Assembly (NCBI GenBank): GCA_910584205.1
Contig: CAJUAA010000032.1
Span: 1-47,551 of the forward strand
Reading direction: 5' to 3'
Length of the DNA: 47,551 bases
From: an uncultured Lachnospiraceae bacterium
GTDB lineage: Bacteria > Bacillota > Clostridia > Lachnospirales > Lachnospiraceae
This document shows, in pieces, positions 32,377 through 41,401 of the stretch (within the stretch, counting starts at the first letter, position 1; each line of letters starts with the position of its first letter). The translations under genes were made by a program, and so were the position numbers. The notes beneath the pieces are model-generated. The model ran no database searches, was not told the origin of the DNA, and was given only the letters and a program-made list of their open reading frames with translations.

Positions 32377-32789
32377 CCTTCTTCTCCAAACAGCAGTTCT
32401 TCCGCCACGGCTGACGCAGCCCTTACGCAGTCCCTGCAGCCGTATCTGGGCTTTCCTGTCTCGATCCCTTTGATCTCCTTACAGACCGCGGAGCCGCAGG
32501 TTTCCACAAAGCGCTTTGTGATCTCCTTGGAAAGCTGATAGGTCTTTCCCTTTGTCTTCGGCGCCTCCAGATCCCCGTCGCTGCTCTTAAGGCCCGCCAG
32601 CATCAGCGCGCCTGACAGAGCGCCGCAGGTGCTCTCCATCGCGCCCATGCCTGCCCCGAATCCCTCGCTCATGCGAAAGGCCGTCTTTTCCTCCACTCCA
32701 AGAAGATCGCTGTACGTACATACCACTGCCTGAGAACAGTTGTACCCTTTTGCGTGTCTGCCTGCCGCTTCCTCTACTCTGCTTTTCAT
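32373..32789 (-). CDS. C_GCAxxG_C_C family protein
   Basis: The 138-residue protein has the spaced cysteines of the family: GYNCSQAVV, ESTCGALSGA, VETCGSAVCKEI and YGCRDCV. These small cysteine-rich proteins are probably redox active or bind a metal cluster; their function is unproven. GGAGGTACCAGG precedes the ATG. It is translationally coupled to hom. Confidence 0.85.
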   Translation of the reverse strand: MKSRVEEAAGRHAKGYNCSQAVVCTYSDLLGVEEKTAFRMSEGFGAGMGAMESTCGALSGALMLAGLKSSDGDLEAPKTKGKTYQLSKEITKRFVETCGSAVCKEIKGIETGKPRYGCRDCVRAASAVAEELLFGEEG

Positions 32790-32821
32790 CCTGGTACCTC
32801 CTTCATCCTTTTCTTTGTTTC

Positions 32822-34033
32822 TTAAATATTTGCCCGGATCAGCTTTGGGCGGTACCCGTTATCCGCGAGCCCCCGGATGATCCGTTCTTTATGTTCTGTG
32901 CCGAATGCCTCCATGGTAATCTTCAGCTCCACCGCCGCGTTGCGGTTGGTACTCACAAACTGATTGTGGTCCAGACGGATGACATTTCCCTGAAGCTCCG
33001 CGATGATCGAAGCCACGTGAACCAGCTCGCCCGGCTTATCCGGAAGGAGCACCGATACTGTGAAGATCCGGTCTCTCTGGATCAGTCCGTGCTGGACCAC
33101 CGACGACATGGTAATGATGTCCATATTTCCGCCGCTCAAGATACATACAACTTTTTTGTTTCTGACATCCAGATGGCGCAGCGCCGCCACGCTCAGCAGT
33201 CCGGAATTCTCCACGATCATCTTGTGGTTTTCCACCATGTCCAGAAACGCCACGATCAGCTCGTCATCCGGTACGGAGATAATCTGATCCACGTTCTCCT
33301 GAATGTACGGGAAGATGGCTTTGCCGGGTTCCCGCACCGCCGTGCCGTCCGCGATGGTATTGCTGCAGGGAAGGCAGATGACCTCTCCCTTCGCCATGGA
33401 CTGCTCCATACAGTTGGCGCCCTCCGGTTCCACACCGATGACTTTGATCTTTGGATTGAGCTGCTTCGCCAGCGTGGCCACGCCTGCTGCCAGCCCGCCT
33501 CCCCCGATGGGAACCAGAATGTAGTCTACCAGCGGCAGCTCCTTGAAAATCTCCATGGAGATCGTTCCCTGCCCGGTGGCCACCTGCGGATCGTCAAAGG
33601 GATGGATAAACGTATAGCCGTGCTCCTCCGCCAGCTCATACGCATGGGCGCATGCCTCGTCGTAGTCATTTCCGGCAAGGACGACCTCCGCGCCGTATTC
33701 CTTGGTATGGTTCACCTTGATCAGCGGCGTCGTCGTCGGCATCACGATGACCGCTTTGCAGCCGTACTCTTTCGCCGCATACGCCACGCCCTGGGCATGG
33801 TTGCCGGCGGACGCCGTAATCAGTCCCTTCGAGCGCTCCTCCTCCGACAGGGTGCTGATCTTGTAATAGGCTCCGCGGATCTTGAAAGCTCCCGTCTTCT
33901 GCATGTTTTCCGGTTTCAGATACACCCGGTTGCCGGACATCTCGCTGAAATACTGGCTGTACATCAGCCGCGTCTCTGTTGTCACCCGGCCCACGATCTC
34001 GCAGGCTTCTTCAAATTTCTCCAGTGTCATCAT
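32822..34033 (-). CDS. ilvA: Threonine ammonia-lyase (threonine dehydratase)
   Basis: The 403-residue protein is PLP-dependent: the Schiff-base Lys is in KTGAFKIRGAYYKIS, the phosphate loop is GGGGLAAGVATLAKQL, and ASAGNHAQGVAYAA binds the substrate. A C-terminal ACT domain follows (from about 325, VSVLLPDKPGELVHVASII). The length and single ACT domain suit the catabolic/biosynthetic short form. It deaminates threonine to 2-oxobutanoate, linking the threonine made via hom to isoleucine or fermentation. Confidence 0.93.
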   Translation of the reverse strand: MMTLEKFEEACEIVGRVTTETRLMYSQYFSEMSGNRVYLKPENMQKTGAFKIRGAYYKISTLSEEERSKGLITASAGNHAQGVAYAAKEYGCKAVIVMPTTTPLIKVNHTKEYGAEVVLAGNDYDEACAHAYELAEEHGYTFIHPFDDPQVATGQGTISMEIFKELPLVDYILVPIGGGGLAAGVATLAKQLNPKIKVIGVEPEGANCMEQSMAKGEVICLPCSNTIADGTAVREPGKAIFPYIQENVDQIISVPDDELIVAFLDMVENHKMIVENSGLLSVAALRHLDVRNKKVVCILSGGNMDIITMSSVVQHGLIQRDRIFTVSVLLPDKPGELVHVASIIAELQGNVIRLDHNQFVSTNRNAAVELKITMEAFGTEHKERIIRGLADNGYRPKLIRANI

Positions 34034-34064
34034 TTTTTCATATCTCCTCTTTTTCCTGTCTCTT

Positions 34065-34997
34065 TCACTGCTCCGACAGGAACAGTGCGTTCACAAACGT
34101 GTCCGCGTCGAATTTCTGCAGATCGTCAATATGTTCTCCCACGCCGATGTATTTCACCGGTACGTTCAGCTCCGACTGGATCGCCACCGCGATACCGCCC
34201 TTGGCAGTCCCGTCCAGCTTGGTGAGTATGATGCCGGTCAGCTCCGCAGCCTCCCCGAACTGCCTTGCCTGCTCCATGGCGTTCTGTCCGGTGGTGCCGT
34301 CCAGTACCACCAGAGTTTCCCGATAGGCGTCCGGATATTCCCGCCCGATGATGCGGTTGATCTTCCGAAGCTCTTCCATCAGGTTTCTCTTGTTGTGAAG
34401 CCTGCCCGCCGTATCGATCAGCAGTACGTCCGCTTTTCTTGCCTTGGCCGCGCACACTGCGTCGTAGACCACGGAAGCAGGGTCCGCTCCTTCCCCTCCT
34501 CCGATGATCTCCACACCGGCCCGGTTCGCCCATTCGGTAAGCTGTTCTCCGGCAGCCGCGCGGAACGTATCCGCCGCCGCCAGAATCACGCGGCGCCCCT
34601 GATCCTTCAGCTTTCCGGCCAGCTTCCCCACTGAGGTGGTCTTGCCCACGCCGTTGACGCCTATGACCAGCACCACCGACGTCCGCTTTTCAAATTCATA
34701 CGCGGTCTCTCCCACCCGCATCTGTTCCTTGATGCTGTTGATCAGAAGCTCCTTGCATTCCTCCGGTTTTTTAATATGCTGTTCTTTCACTTTTTTCTTC
34801 AGATTGTCGATGATGCTGGTGGTCGCGTTGATCCCGATGTCTCCCATAATCAGGATCTCCTCGATCTCATCATAAAAATCCTCATCGATATCCGAAAATC
34901 CATTGAATATGGCATCCATACCGGATACAATATTATCCCTGGTTTTGGATAATCCCTCCGCCAGACGTCTGAAAAACCCTTTTTTCTCTTCTGCCAT
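34065..34997 (-). CDS. ftsY: Signal recognition particle receptor FtsY
   Basis: The 310-residue protein consists of the N and G domains with a very short acidic A region (MAEEKKGFFRRLAEGLSKTR). The GTPase motifs are VNGVGKTTSVGKLAG, DTFRAAAGEQL, DTAGRLHNKRN and TKLDGTAKGG. It receives SRP-ribosome complexes at the membrane. AGGAGGTGCCGATT precedes the ATG; the frame opens three codons earlier at a GTG inside the ribosome site. It follows smc by 36 bases in the common smc-ftsY order. Confidence 0.97.
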   Translation of the reverse strand: MAEEKKGFFRRLAEGLSKTRDNIVSGMDAIFNGFSDIDEDFYDEIEEILIMGDIGINATTSIIDNLKKKVKEQHIKKPEECKELLINSIKEQMRVGETAYEFEKRTSVVLVIGVNGVGKTTSVGKLAGKLKDQGRRVILAAADTFRAAAGEQLTEWANRAGVEIIGGGEGADPASVVYDAVCAAKARKADVLLIDTAGRLHNKRNLMEELRKINRIIGREYPDAYRETLVVLDGTTGQNAMEQARQFGEAAELTGIILTKLDGTAKGGIAVAIQSELNVPVKYIGVGEHIDDLQKFDADTFVNALFLSEQ

Positions 34998-35033
34998 AAT
35001 CGGCACCTCCTGTTAGAGTTACGCATGTGTTAA

Positions 35034-38000
35034 TTATTTATCAAGATCGCTTTCGATCAGGCTGACCGACACGAGTGTGGACACACCCTTTTCCTGCATG
35101 GTGATACCGTACAGCCGGTCGGCCGCGTTCATCGTACCCCTTCGATGGGTAATGACGATGAACTGTGTATATTTTGTCAGCTTATGCAGATATTTTGCAA
35201 AACGGACCACATTGGAATCGTCCAGCGCCGCCTCGATCTCATCCAGCAGGCAGAACGGAGACGGCTTCAGATTCTGTATGGCGAACAAAAGCGCGATGGC
35301 GGTCAGCGCCTTTTCGCCGCCGGACAGCTGCATCATGTTCTGAAGCTTCTTGCCGGGCGGCTGGGAGATGATACGGATTCCCGTCTCCAGCACATCTGCT
35401 TCGTCGATCAGCTCCAGCGTGCCTCTTCCACCTCCGAACAGCTCTTTGAACGCCTTGTCAAATTCCTTCTGGATCAGTGCGAACTGCTCCCGGAACTGCT
35501 TCTGCATCCCGCTGTCCAGCTCCGATATGACCTGTTTCAGCGCTTCTTCCGCCTCCAGAAGGTCGTTTCGCTGACCGTCCATAAAGGCATGGCGTTCCGA
35601 AACCTCTTTGTAATCCTCAATGGCATTCACATTGACATTTCCCAGATTCCGTATCTCTTCCTTCACCGTACCGCAGCTTTTCTTCAGTTCCGGAAGATCT
35701 GTATACTCCTCTTTCCGGAGCGGAACCGCCGCATTGTAGGTCAGTTCATATTCTGTCCACATATGGTTCATCAGATTTTCTGAAGTTTCATCCAGTTTTT
35801 CCTTCCGGCTGTCCAGACGGAACATCTCTTTATCCAGCTCGTTCATGCGGGAAGACAGTTCTTCTCTTCTGCCGAAAAAATTTTTGTGAGAAGCCGACTG
35901 CTCTTCCTTCTTTTTCTGGAGTTCCTGAATCTTCTCCTCGGTCTCCCGGATCGCCTGATCCGCCTGGTCCAGCTCTTCCTGCAGCGCATGGATGCCGGCC
36001 TCCCGACTCCGGCTGTCCTCTTCCGCCTGGCTCCGGCTTCTGACCAGCTCCTCCTGCTCGTTTTGGAGCTTCTTCAGTTCTCCCTCCACCCGGTTCAGGC
36101 TGGAAGCCGCGAATTCCGTCTTCTGCTGGATGGACGCCGTATCCAGATGGTATTCCTCCAGAAGTTTCTGGGCTTTTGCCTCCTTCAGGCGCTCCTCCTC
36201 CAGACGGGACTGATACGTCTCGACCGCACAGGTATGGGCCTTCTCCATGGCTTCGGAATCCTTGAGTTCCTTCTGGCTCTCCCTCTTCATCTCCTGAATC
36301 TCCGACGCCTGACGGTCCAGCTCCGCGCTTTCCTTTCCAAACTGACGGAAATTCTCATCCGCAGAACGCTTCTGCTCCCGAAGCTGCTCCACGTTCATCC
36401 TTGCCGTGTTCTCGAAGACCCGGATCTCCTGCAGGGCTGCTGCGCCCGCATCCAACTCCAGATAGCAGCTGCTCCGCTCATTCTGTATCTCCACCAGCTT
36501 TTTCTGGACATTTTCCATATCCTGCCGTCGCTGCTCCACCCGGACCTTCAATTCGTCAATCTCCCGGTTTCTGCTCAGAAGGCTGCTGCTGTTCTTAAAC
36601 GCACCGCCGGTCATGGAACCGCCGGGATTCAGGGATTCCCCCTCCAGCGTCACGATCCGCAGGCTGTAACGGTATTTCCGCTGAATGGAAACGGCATGGT
36701 CGATGTGATCCACCACCAGAGTCCTGCCCAGAAGCTGCGCCATGATGTTCCGGTACCGCGGATCAGTCTCCACCAGCGTATGCGCAAGGCCAACGACTCC
36801 CTGCTCCTTCAGCGCCTGTTCCTGACGAAACTGCTGGGGATTTTTCACTGCCGTCAGCGGCAGGAACGTCACCCGTCCGAAACGGTTCTGCTTCAGATAG
36901 GCAATCAGCCTTTTGGCCGTCTCCTCATCCTCCGTCACCACGTTCTGAATACTGCCTCCCAGTGCGGTTTCGATGGCTGTCTCATACTGTTTCTCCGTCT
37001 GGATCAGATCTGCGACCACGCCGCAGATCCCTTTCTGGCGCTCCTTCTGCTCCATGACCCGGCGGATGCTGTTTCCGTATCCGTCGTACCGTTCCGCCAG
37101 ATTCCGGAGAGATTCCAGCCTGGATGCTTCTCTGTGGTATGCGGTCTGTCCGTCCTCCAGACGCTTCCTGCAGATGGTGATCTGCTGCTGAAGCTCCTGA
37201 ATCCGGTTTTCCGTCTCTTCCCTCTTCGCGGTTTTCTCCTGAAGCTCCGCCTGAATTCGGAACAGTTCCTCCTCCTGCTCTTTCAAAAGCTCATCCTGGC
37301 CAAGCTCCGCGCTCTTCATCTGGATCAGCTTCTGATTCACTTCTGCCTTCCGGATCTGAATCTGCTCCGTCATGGCGTCATAGCGCTGGATCTTTCCCTT
37401 GATGGAAGATCTCTGGTTCAGAAGCGTGATGATCTCATTCTTGCTGTTCTCCATGTTGGTCTGGCTGTCCTGGATCCTCTGCTGGATCATCTCCAGCGTT
37501 TCCGCCGCTTCCTCCTGCACCTTCCGGGCCTGTGAAAGCTGCAGGTCCAGTTCGGACTTTTCCGCAAGGACGGCCTGCTTCTCCGCTTCCCGCTCCTTCT
37601 GCTCTCCCTCGATGCTCTCCATCCGTTCCTGATAATGGCGGCTGCTGGCCTGAGCGGAACGGGCCTGCTCCTTCAGGACCGCCGCCTGTCCTTTCAGCTG
37701 CTGCTTTTTCAGGCGGCTGGAAGAAGCTTCCTCCCTGGACGCGTCGATCTCCTGTTCGATCCCTTCCAGCTCTTTCTCAATACGCTCATATTCCAGCTTC
37801 GTATTCTCAAAGGCCTCTGTGGTCTCCTTCAGATCCCCTTCGGTGATGACGCGGCTCTCCTTCAGCTTTTCCAGCTGTCCGCGGATCTCCTCCATCTCCA
37901 TCAAAAAGATATGGATCTCATATTCTTTCAGCGTCTCCCTCTTCTTCAGGTATTCTTTCGCCTTTTCCGCCTGCCGCTCCAGCGGCCCCAGCTGCTTTTC

Positions 38001-38594
38001 CAGTTCTGACAGGATATCATTGACGCGGAGAAGGTTCTGCTTCTCATCCTCCAGCTTTTTCTCCGCCGTCTTTTTCCTCTTCTTGAATTTGACGATGCCG
38101 GTGGCCTCGTCAAACAGCTCCCTGGCCTCCTCCGGCTTTGTACTCAAGATCCGGTCGATCTGGCCCTGTCCGATGATGGAATAGCCTTCTTTTCCGATAC
38201 CCGTATCGTAAAACAGTTCCTGCACATCCTTCAGGCGGCAGACCGTCCCATTTAAAAGATATTCACTCTCCCCGGAACGATATAACCTTCTGGCGACCGT
38301 AACTTCTTCGTAAGCCACCGGAAGCTGGTGATCGCCGTTATCCAGCGTGATCGCCACATAGGCATAACTCAGCGGCTTCCGATTCTCCGTACCGGAGAAA
38401 ATAACGTCCTGCATGGTACCGCCGCGCAGCTGTTTTACTCTCTGCTCCCCCAGCACCCAGCGCACCGCGTCCGCCACATTGCTCTTTCCTGAACCGTTCG
38501 GCCCCACGATCCCCGTGATCCCGTTGTGAAAATCAAATACAATCTTATTTGCAAAGGATTTAAATCCCTGTACTTCTATACATTTTAAATACAT
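35034..38594 (-). CDS. smc: Chromosome segregation ATPase SMC
   Basis: The 1186-residue protein has the N-terminal ATPase half (GPNGSGKSNVADAVRWVLGE), a first coiled coil (about 165-500), the hinge (about 510-650, with GICGVVADLI and GSMTGGAFKN), a second coiled coil and the C-terminal half. That last half carries the signature LSGGEKALTAIALLFA and Walker B PFCLLDEIEAALDD. It loops DNA together with ScpA and ScpB, which are not in the window. It sits between rnc and ftsY. Confidence 0.98.
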   Translation of the reverse strand: MYLKCIEVQGFKSFANKIVFDFHNGITGIVGPNGSGKSNVADAVRWVLGEQRVKQLRGGTMQDVIFSGTENRKPLSYAYVAITLDNGDHQLPVAYEEVTVARRLYRSGESEYLLNGTVCRLKDVQELFYDTGIGKEGYSIIGQGQIDRILSTKPEEARELFDEATGIVKFKKRKKTAEKKLEDEKQNLLRVNDILSELEKQLGPLERQAEKAKEYLKKRETLKEYEIHIFLMEMEEIRGQLEKLKESRVITEGDLKETTEAFENTKLEYERIEKELEGIEQEIDASREEASSSRLKKQQLKGQAAVLKEQARSAQASSRHYQERMESIEGEQKEREAEKQAVLAEKSELDLQLSQARKVQEEAAETLEMIQQRIQDSQTNMENSKNEIITLLNQRSSIKGKIQRYDAMTEQIQIRKAEVNQKLIQMKSAELGQDELLKEQEEELFRIQAELQEKTAKREETENRIQELQQQITICRKRLEDGQTAYHREASRLESLRNLAERYDGYGNSIRRVMEQKERQKGICGVVADLIQTEKQYETAIETALGGSIQNVVTEDEETAKRLIAYLKQNRFGRVTFLPLTAVKNPQQFRQEQALKEQGVVGLAHTLVETDPRYRNIMAQLLGRTLVVDHIDHAVSIQRKYRYSLRIVTLEGESLNPGGSMTGGAFKNSSSLLSRNREIDELKVRVEQRRQDMENVQKKLVEIQNERSSCYLELDAGAAALQEIRVFENTARMNVEQLREQKRSADENFRQFGKESAELDRQASEIQEMKRESQKELKDSEAMEKAHTCAVETYQSRLEEERLKEAKAQKLLEEYHLDTASIQQKTEFAASSLNRVEGELKKLQNEQEELVRSRSQAEEDSRSREAGIHALQEELDQADQAIRETEEKIQELQKKKEEQSASHKNFFGRREELSSRMNELDKEMFRLDSRKEKLDETSENLMNHMWTEYELTYNAAVPLRKEEYTDLPELKKSCGTVKEEIRNLGNVNVNAIEDYKEVSERHAFMDGQRNDLLEAEEALKQVISELDSGMQKQFREQFALIQKEFDKAFKELFGGGRGTLELIDEADVLETGIRIISQPPGKKLQNMMQLSGGEKALTAIALLFAIQNLKPSPFCLLDEIEAALDDSNVVRFAKYLHKLTKYTQFIVITHRRGTMNAADRLYGITMQEKGVSTLVSVSLIESDLDK

Positions 38595-38658
38595 GTACGC
38601 GTTCCTGTTCTAATCTATGATAATTGTCACCAGCGAAAGTTGATGACCTGCGCGGACA

Positions 38659-39357
38659 TCAGCGGGTTTCCTGTATACTTCCTGTCAACGCGTGATACGC
38701 CGCTTCCTGCTCCGCCGCCTTTTTTGTGCGGCCCTGGCCCTTTCCCAGAACCCGGTCGCCCAGCATAGCCTGTACCACAAACAGTTTCTGATGATCAGGC
38801 CCTTCCTCATGGATCAGTTCATAATGCAGCGTTTCCTCACACCGGGCCTGGATCCGTTCCTGCAGAATGGTCTTACTATCGAAAAAGAGCTGCTTATGCT
38901 CCAGATCGTCCAGAACAAACTTCTGTATAAACTCTTTCGCGTTAGTAAAACCACCATCCAGGTAGATGGCTCCGATCAGCGCCTCAAAGGCATCCGAAGT
39001 GATCGATGCACGTTCTCTCCCTCCGCTGGCCGCCTCTCCCTTCCCCAGCAGGATATAGCTGCCCAGGGCCAGGCTGCGGGCACAGAATGCAAGGCTCTGC
39101 TCACAGACGATACTGGCTCTCGTCTTTGTGGCATCCCCCTCCGGCATCTGGGGATAGCGCTCATACAGAAATTCACTGGTGGCCAGCTCCAGTACGGCGT
39201 CGCCCAGGAATTCCAGCCGCTCGTTGCAGTTCAGCCTGCCCATATGCCGCTCATTGGCGTAGGAACTGTGGCACATGGCCCTCTTCAGCAGTTCCGCATC
39301 CTGAAAATGATAACCAATCTTCTCTTCCAGCTCTTTCAGCCGGGACAATTTTTCCAT
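38659..39357 (-). CDS. rnc: Ribonuclease III
   Basis: The 232-residue protein has the RNase III signature NERLEFLGDAVLELATSEFL, the second metal-binding region SDAFEALIGAIYLDGG, and a C-terminal double-stranded RNA-binding domain ending GKGQGRTKKAAEQEAAYHAL. It processes rRNA and structured mRNAs. AGGAGTATGTTTT precedes the ATG; the frame extends 14 codons further without support. A strong 15-bp stem lies in its leader. Confidence 0.97.
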   Translation of the reverse strand: MEKLSRLKELEEKIGYHFQDAELLKRAMCHSSYANERHMGRLNCNERLEFLGDAVLELATSEFLYERYPQMPEGDATKTRASIVCEQSLAFCARSLALGSYILLGKGEAASGGRERASITSDAFEALIGAIYLDGGFTNAKEFIQKFVLDDLEHKQLFFDSKTILQERIQARCEETLHYELIHEEGPDHQKLFVVQAMLGDRVLGKGQGRTKKAAEQEAAYHALTGSIQETR

Positions 39358-39382
39358 AAAACATACTCCTGTCATGTCAAAG

Positions 39383-39450
39383 GGGCTGTGGCGAAACAAG
39401 ATCCCTGCCGTCCGTCAGATAACGTCAGGAACTGCGTCTCGCCCCAGCCC
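39383..39450 (-). promoter_or_regulatory. Stable stem-loop in the acpP-rnc spacer
   Basis: On the minus strand GGGCTGGGGCGAGAC (39450-39436) pairs with GTTTCGCCACAGCCC (39397-39383), with one mismatch and one G-U pair, around a 38-base loop. It occupies the 111-bp spacer between acpP and rnc. There is no U-tract, so it is unlikely to be an intrinsic terminator. A double-stranded stem before rnc could be an RNase III cleavage site for autoregulation, as in the E. coli rnc leader; this is inference. Confidence 0.6.
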
Positions 39451-39468
39451 TCCTGTACTCATACCGTG

Positions 39469-39699
39469 TTAATTCAACACATTTTTAATCTGCTCTACAG
39501 CATCGCCAACCGATACAATCTTCTCTGCGTCCTCATTGGCGATCTCAATATCAAACTCCTCCTCGATTCCCATTATTATTTGAAACACATCCAGGGAATC
39601 TGCTCCCAGATCGTCCACGAACGTTGTGTCCATCGTGATCTCATCTGCATCCACATTCAATACTTCCGCTATGATTTCCTGCAATTTTTCAAATTCCAT
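39469..39699 (-). CDS. acpP: Acyl carrier protein
   Basis: The 76-residue acidic protein begins MEFEKLQEIIAEVLNVDADE and has the phosphopantetheine attachment Ser in DDLGADSLDVFQIIMGI. It carries acyl chains in fatty acid synthesis. The start chosen gives the usual ACP length; an ATG three codons upstream lies too close to the ribosome site. Its start overlaps the end of plsX by 11 bases. Confidence 0.95.
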   Translation of the reverse strand: MEFEKLQEIIAEVLNVDADEITMDTTFVDDLGADSLDVFQIIMGIEEEFDIEIANEDAEKIVSVGDAVEQIKNVLN

Positions 39700-40729
39700 G
39701 ACTTCCATTCCCTTCCTGATTTTCTTTTGCCTGAATACCGGCTCTGATCTTTTCATTCATCCGCTGTTCAGTAAATGTCACACACTGCAGGATGGAATTG
39801 CATATTTCATTCGCTTTGGAACTGCCATGGGTCTTAACTACCAGACCCTTCAGCCCCAGAAGCGGCGCTCCTCCATACTGACTGGTATCAAAACGCTTCA
39901 GCGTCTTTTTCAGGGCAGGCTTCACCAGAAGGGCGCCGATCTTGCTTCGCAGACTGGCCATCATCCCTTTCTTCACCATGGAAATCAGCGTTGCGCCTAC
40001 TCCCTCATACAGCTTCAGAATGATATTTCCCGCAAAGGCCTCGCAGACGATCACATCTGCATACCCGGACGGGATGTCACGCGCTTCTATGCTTCCTGTA
40101 AAATTGATCTCTTTACATTCCTTCAACAGAGGGAATGTCTCCTTGACCAGCGCATTGCCTTTTTCTTCTTCTGCGCCAATGTTCACGATTGCGACTTTCG
40201 GCCTGGAGATACCCATAACATTCTCCATATAGATCGAACCCATCTTCGCGAACTGAACCAGATGAGAAGGCCTGGCATCCACATTGGCTCCGCAGTCGAT
40301 CAGCAAAGAAGCTCCCTTTTCCGTCGGAATAAGAGGCGCAAGGGGAGGCCTTTCCACTCCCTTGATCCTTCCCACAATCAGCTGGCCGCCCACCAGGACC
40401 GCCCCTGTGCTTCCGGCGCCGACAAATGCATCCGCTTCCCCGTTCTTCACCATCTTCATGGCGATTACTATGGAAGAATCCTTCTTTGTCCGAATCGCCT
40501 GGACCGGAGGCTCCGCCATCTCGATGACCTCTGCGGCGTTCACTACCTCCACCCGGGAAGGATCGCACTGATACTTCTGCAGCTCTGCCTTTACCGCATC
40601 CTCCTGTCCCACCAGAAATACTTTTACATTGTCTTTCCTGTTCACCGCTTCCACGGCGCCTTTTACAATTTCCAGCGGCGCATGGTCTCCGCCCATGGCG
40701 TCTACTGCAACCTTTACCAGTTCCTGCAT
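39689..40729 (-). CDS. plsX: Phosphate acyltransferase PlsX
   Basis: The 346-residue protein begins MQELVKVAVDAMGGDHAPLE, the signature N-terminus of PlsX, and contains GAGSTGAVLVGGQLIVGR and a C-terminal PLLGLKGLVVKTHGSSK. It makes acyl-phosphate from acyl-ACP for phospholipid synthesis. AAGGAGGAAAGAGG precedes the ATG, and a strong promoter lies 27 bases upstream. It heads a plsX-acpP-rnc-smc-ftsY gene string. Confidence 0.97.
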   Translation of the reverse strand: MQELVKVAVDAMGGDHAPLEIVKGAVEAVNRKDNVKVFLVGQEDAVKAELQKYQCDPSRVEVVNAAEVIEMAEPPVQAIRTKKDSSIVIAMKMVKNGEADAFVGAGSTGAVLVGGQLIVGRIKGVERPPLAPLIPTEKGASLLIDCGANVDARPSHLVQFAKMGSIYMENVMGISRPKVAIVNIGAEEEKGNALVKETFPLLKECKEINFTGSIEARDIPSGYADVIVCEAFAGNIILKLYEGVGATLISMVKKGMMASLRSKIGALLVKPALKKTLKRFDTSQYGGAPLLGLKGLVVKTHGSSKANEICNSILQCVTFTEQRMNEKIRAGIQAKENQEGNGSHGI

Positions 40730-40755
40730 CCTCTTTCCTCCTTGTTGTCTATATC

Positions 40756-40784
40756 ATAATACGAAAACGCGTTCTTGAAGTCAA
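40756..40784 (-). promoter_or_regulatory. Promoter of plsX
   Basis: On the minus strand TTGACT (40784-40779), a 17-base spacer and TATTAT (40761-40756) form a strong sigma-A promoter directly before the plsX ribosome site, giving a short 5' leader. Confidence 0.85.
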
Positions 40785-40793
40785 TACTTTCCA

Positions 40794-40852
40794 TAGAAAA
40801 AACCGCAGGAAATTCTACAGAATGTTTTCCGGCACAGCAGAGAGGAATTTCC
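40794..40852 (-). terminator. Terminator of the EIIC-EIIA operon
   Basis: GGAAATTC (40852-40845, minus strand) pairs with GAATTTCC (40815-40808) around a partly structured loop. The sequence then runs TGCGG into a U-tract ending about 40796. It lies 13 bases after the EIIA stop and just before the plsX promoter. Confidence 0.6.
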
Positions 40853-40864
40853 GTCACTTTCCTG

Positions 40865-41350
40865 TTACTGCCAGACGGCCACCACCGTTTCTCCCGCCTG
40901 GGCGTCCATACCTGTATGGTACTGCACGCCGGAAGACTTCTCGCCGTCCATCACGATCTGCATGACCTCCATACAGAAGCCCTTTGCCTCCAGTGCTTCC
41001 CGTTCAAACCGGATCAGCTCCGTCCCTTTTTTCACCGTATCTCCCGACTTCACCAGCGCTGTAAATCCTTCGCCCTTCAGGCTGACCGTATCCACACCGA
41101 TATGGATCAGGATCTCCAGGCCGCCCTCCAGCTCCATGCCGATCGCATGGTTGCTTCCTTCCATGGTCGCCGTCACCCTGCCGTCTGCCGGAGCCACCAC
41201 CACGGTCCCCGTGGGCCGGATGACCACGCCGCCGCCCAGCGCGCAGGAAGAAAAGACCGGATCAGACGCGTCTGTCATGGGAATCACCTTACCGTCCGCT
41301 GTCGCCGCCATCTCATAACTCTTCTGTTTCTTCTTGAAAAAATGGAACAT
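40865..41350 (-). CDS. PTS sugar transporter subunit IIA, glucose family (EIIA-Glc type)
   Basis: The 161-residue protein has the glucose-type EIIA fold. The phosphorylated His is in EILIHIGVDTVSLKGEGF, the supporting His is in GSNHAIGMELE, and KSGDTVKKGTELIRF follows. It receives phosphate from HPr and passes it to an EIIB. It follows the EIIC-only gene by 51 bases in one operon. The GlcNAc-type EIICB at 42716-44167 lacks a IIA domain, so this protein probably serves it too. Confidence 0.92.
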   Translation of the reverse strand: MFHFFKKKQKSYEMAATADGKVIPMTDASDPVFSSCALGGGVVIRPTGTVVVAPADGRVTATMEGSNHAIGMELEGGLEILIHIGVDTVSLKGEGFTALVKSGDTVKKGTELIRFEREALEAKGFCMEVMQIVMDGEKSSGVQYHTGMDAQAGETVVAVWQ

Positions 41351-41401
41351 CTCTTAATTCCTCCTGTTTAAATTTATTAAATTTTCTTTTTCTGTAATTC
41401 G

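Noticed and set aside
32750..34225. 491-codon plus-strand frame
   Set aside because: Antisense to threonine ammonia-lyase and ftsY, both of which are certain.
35886..37535. 549-codon leucine-rich plus-strand frame
   Set aside because: Antisense to the smc coiled-coil region; the Leu richness reflects complemented Glu/Lys/Gln codons.
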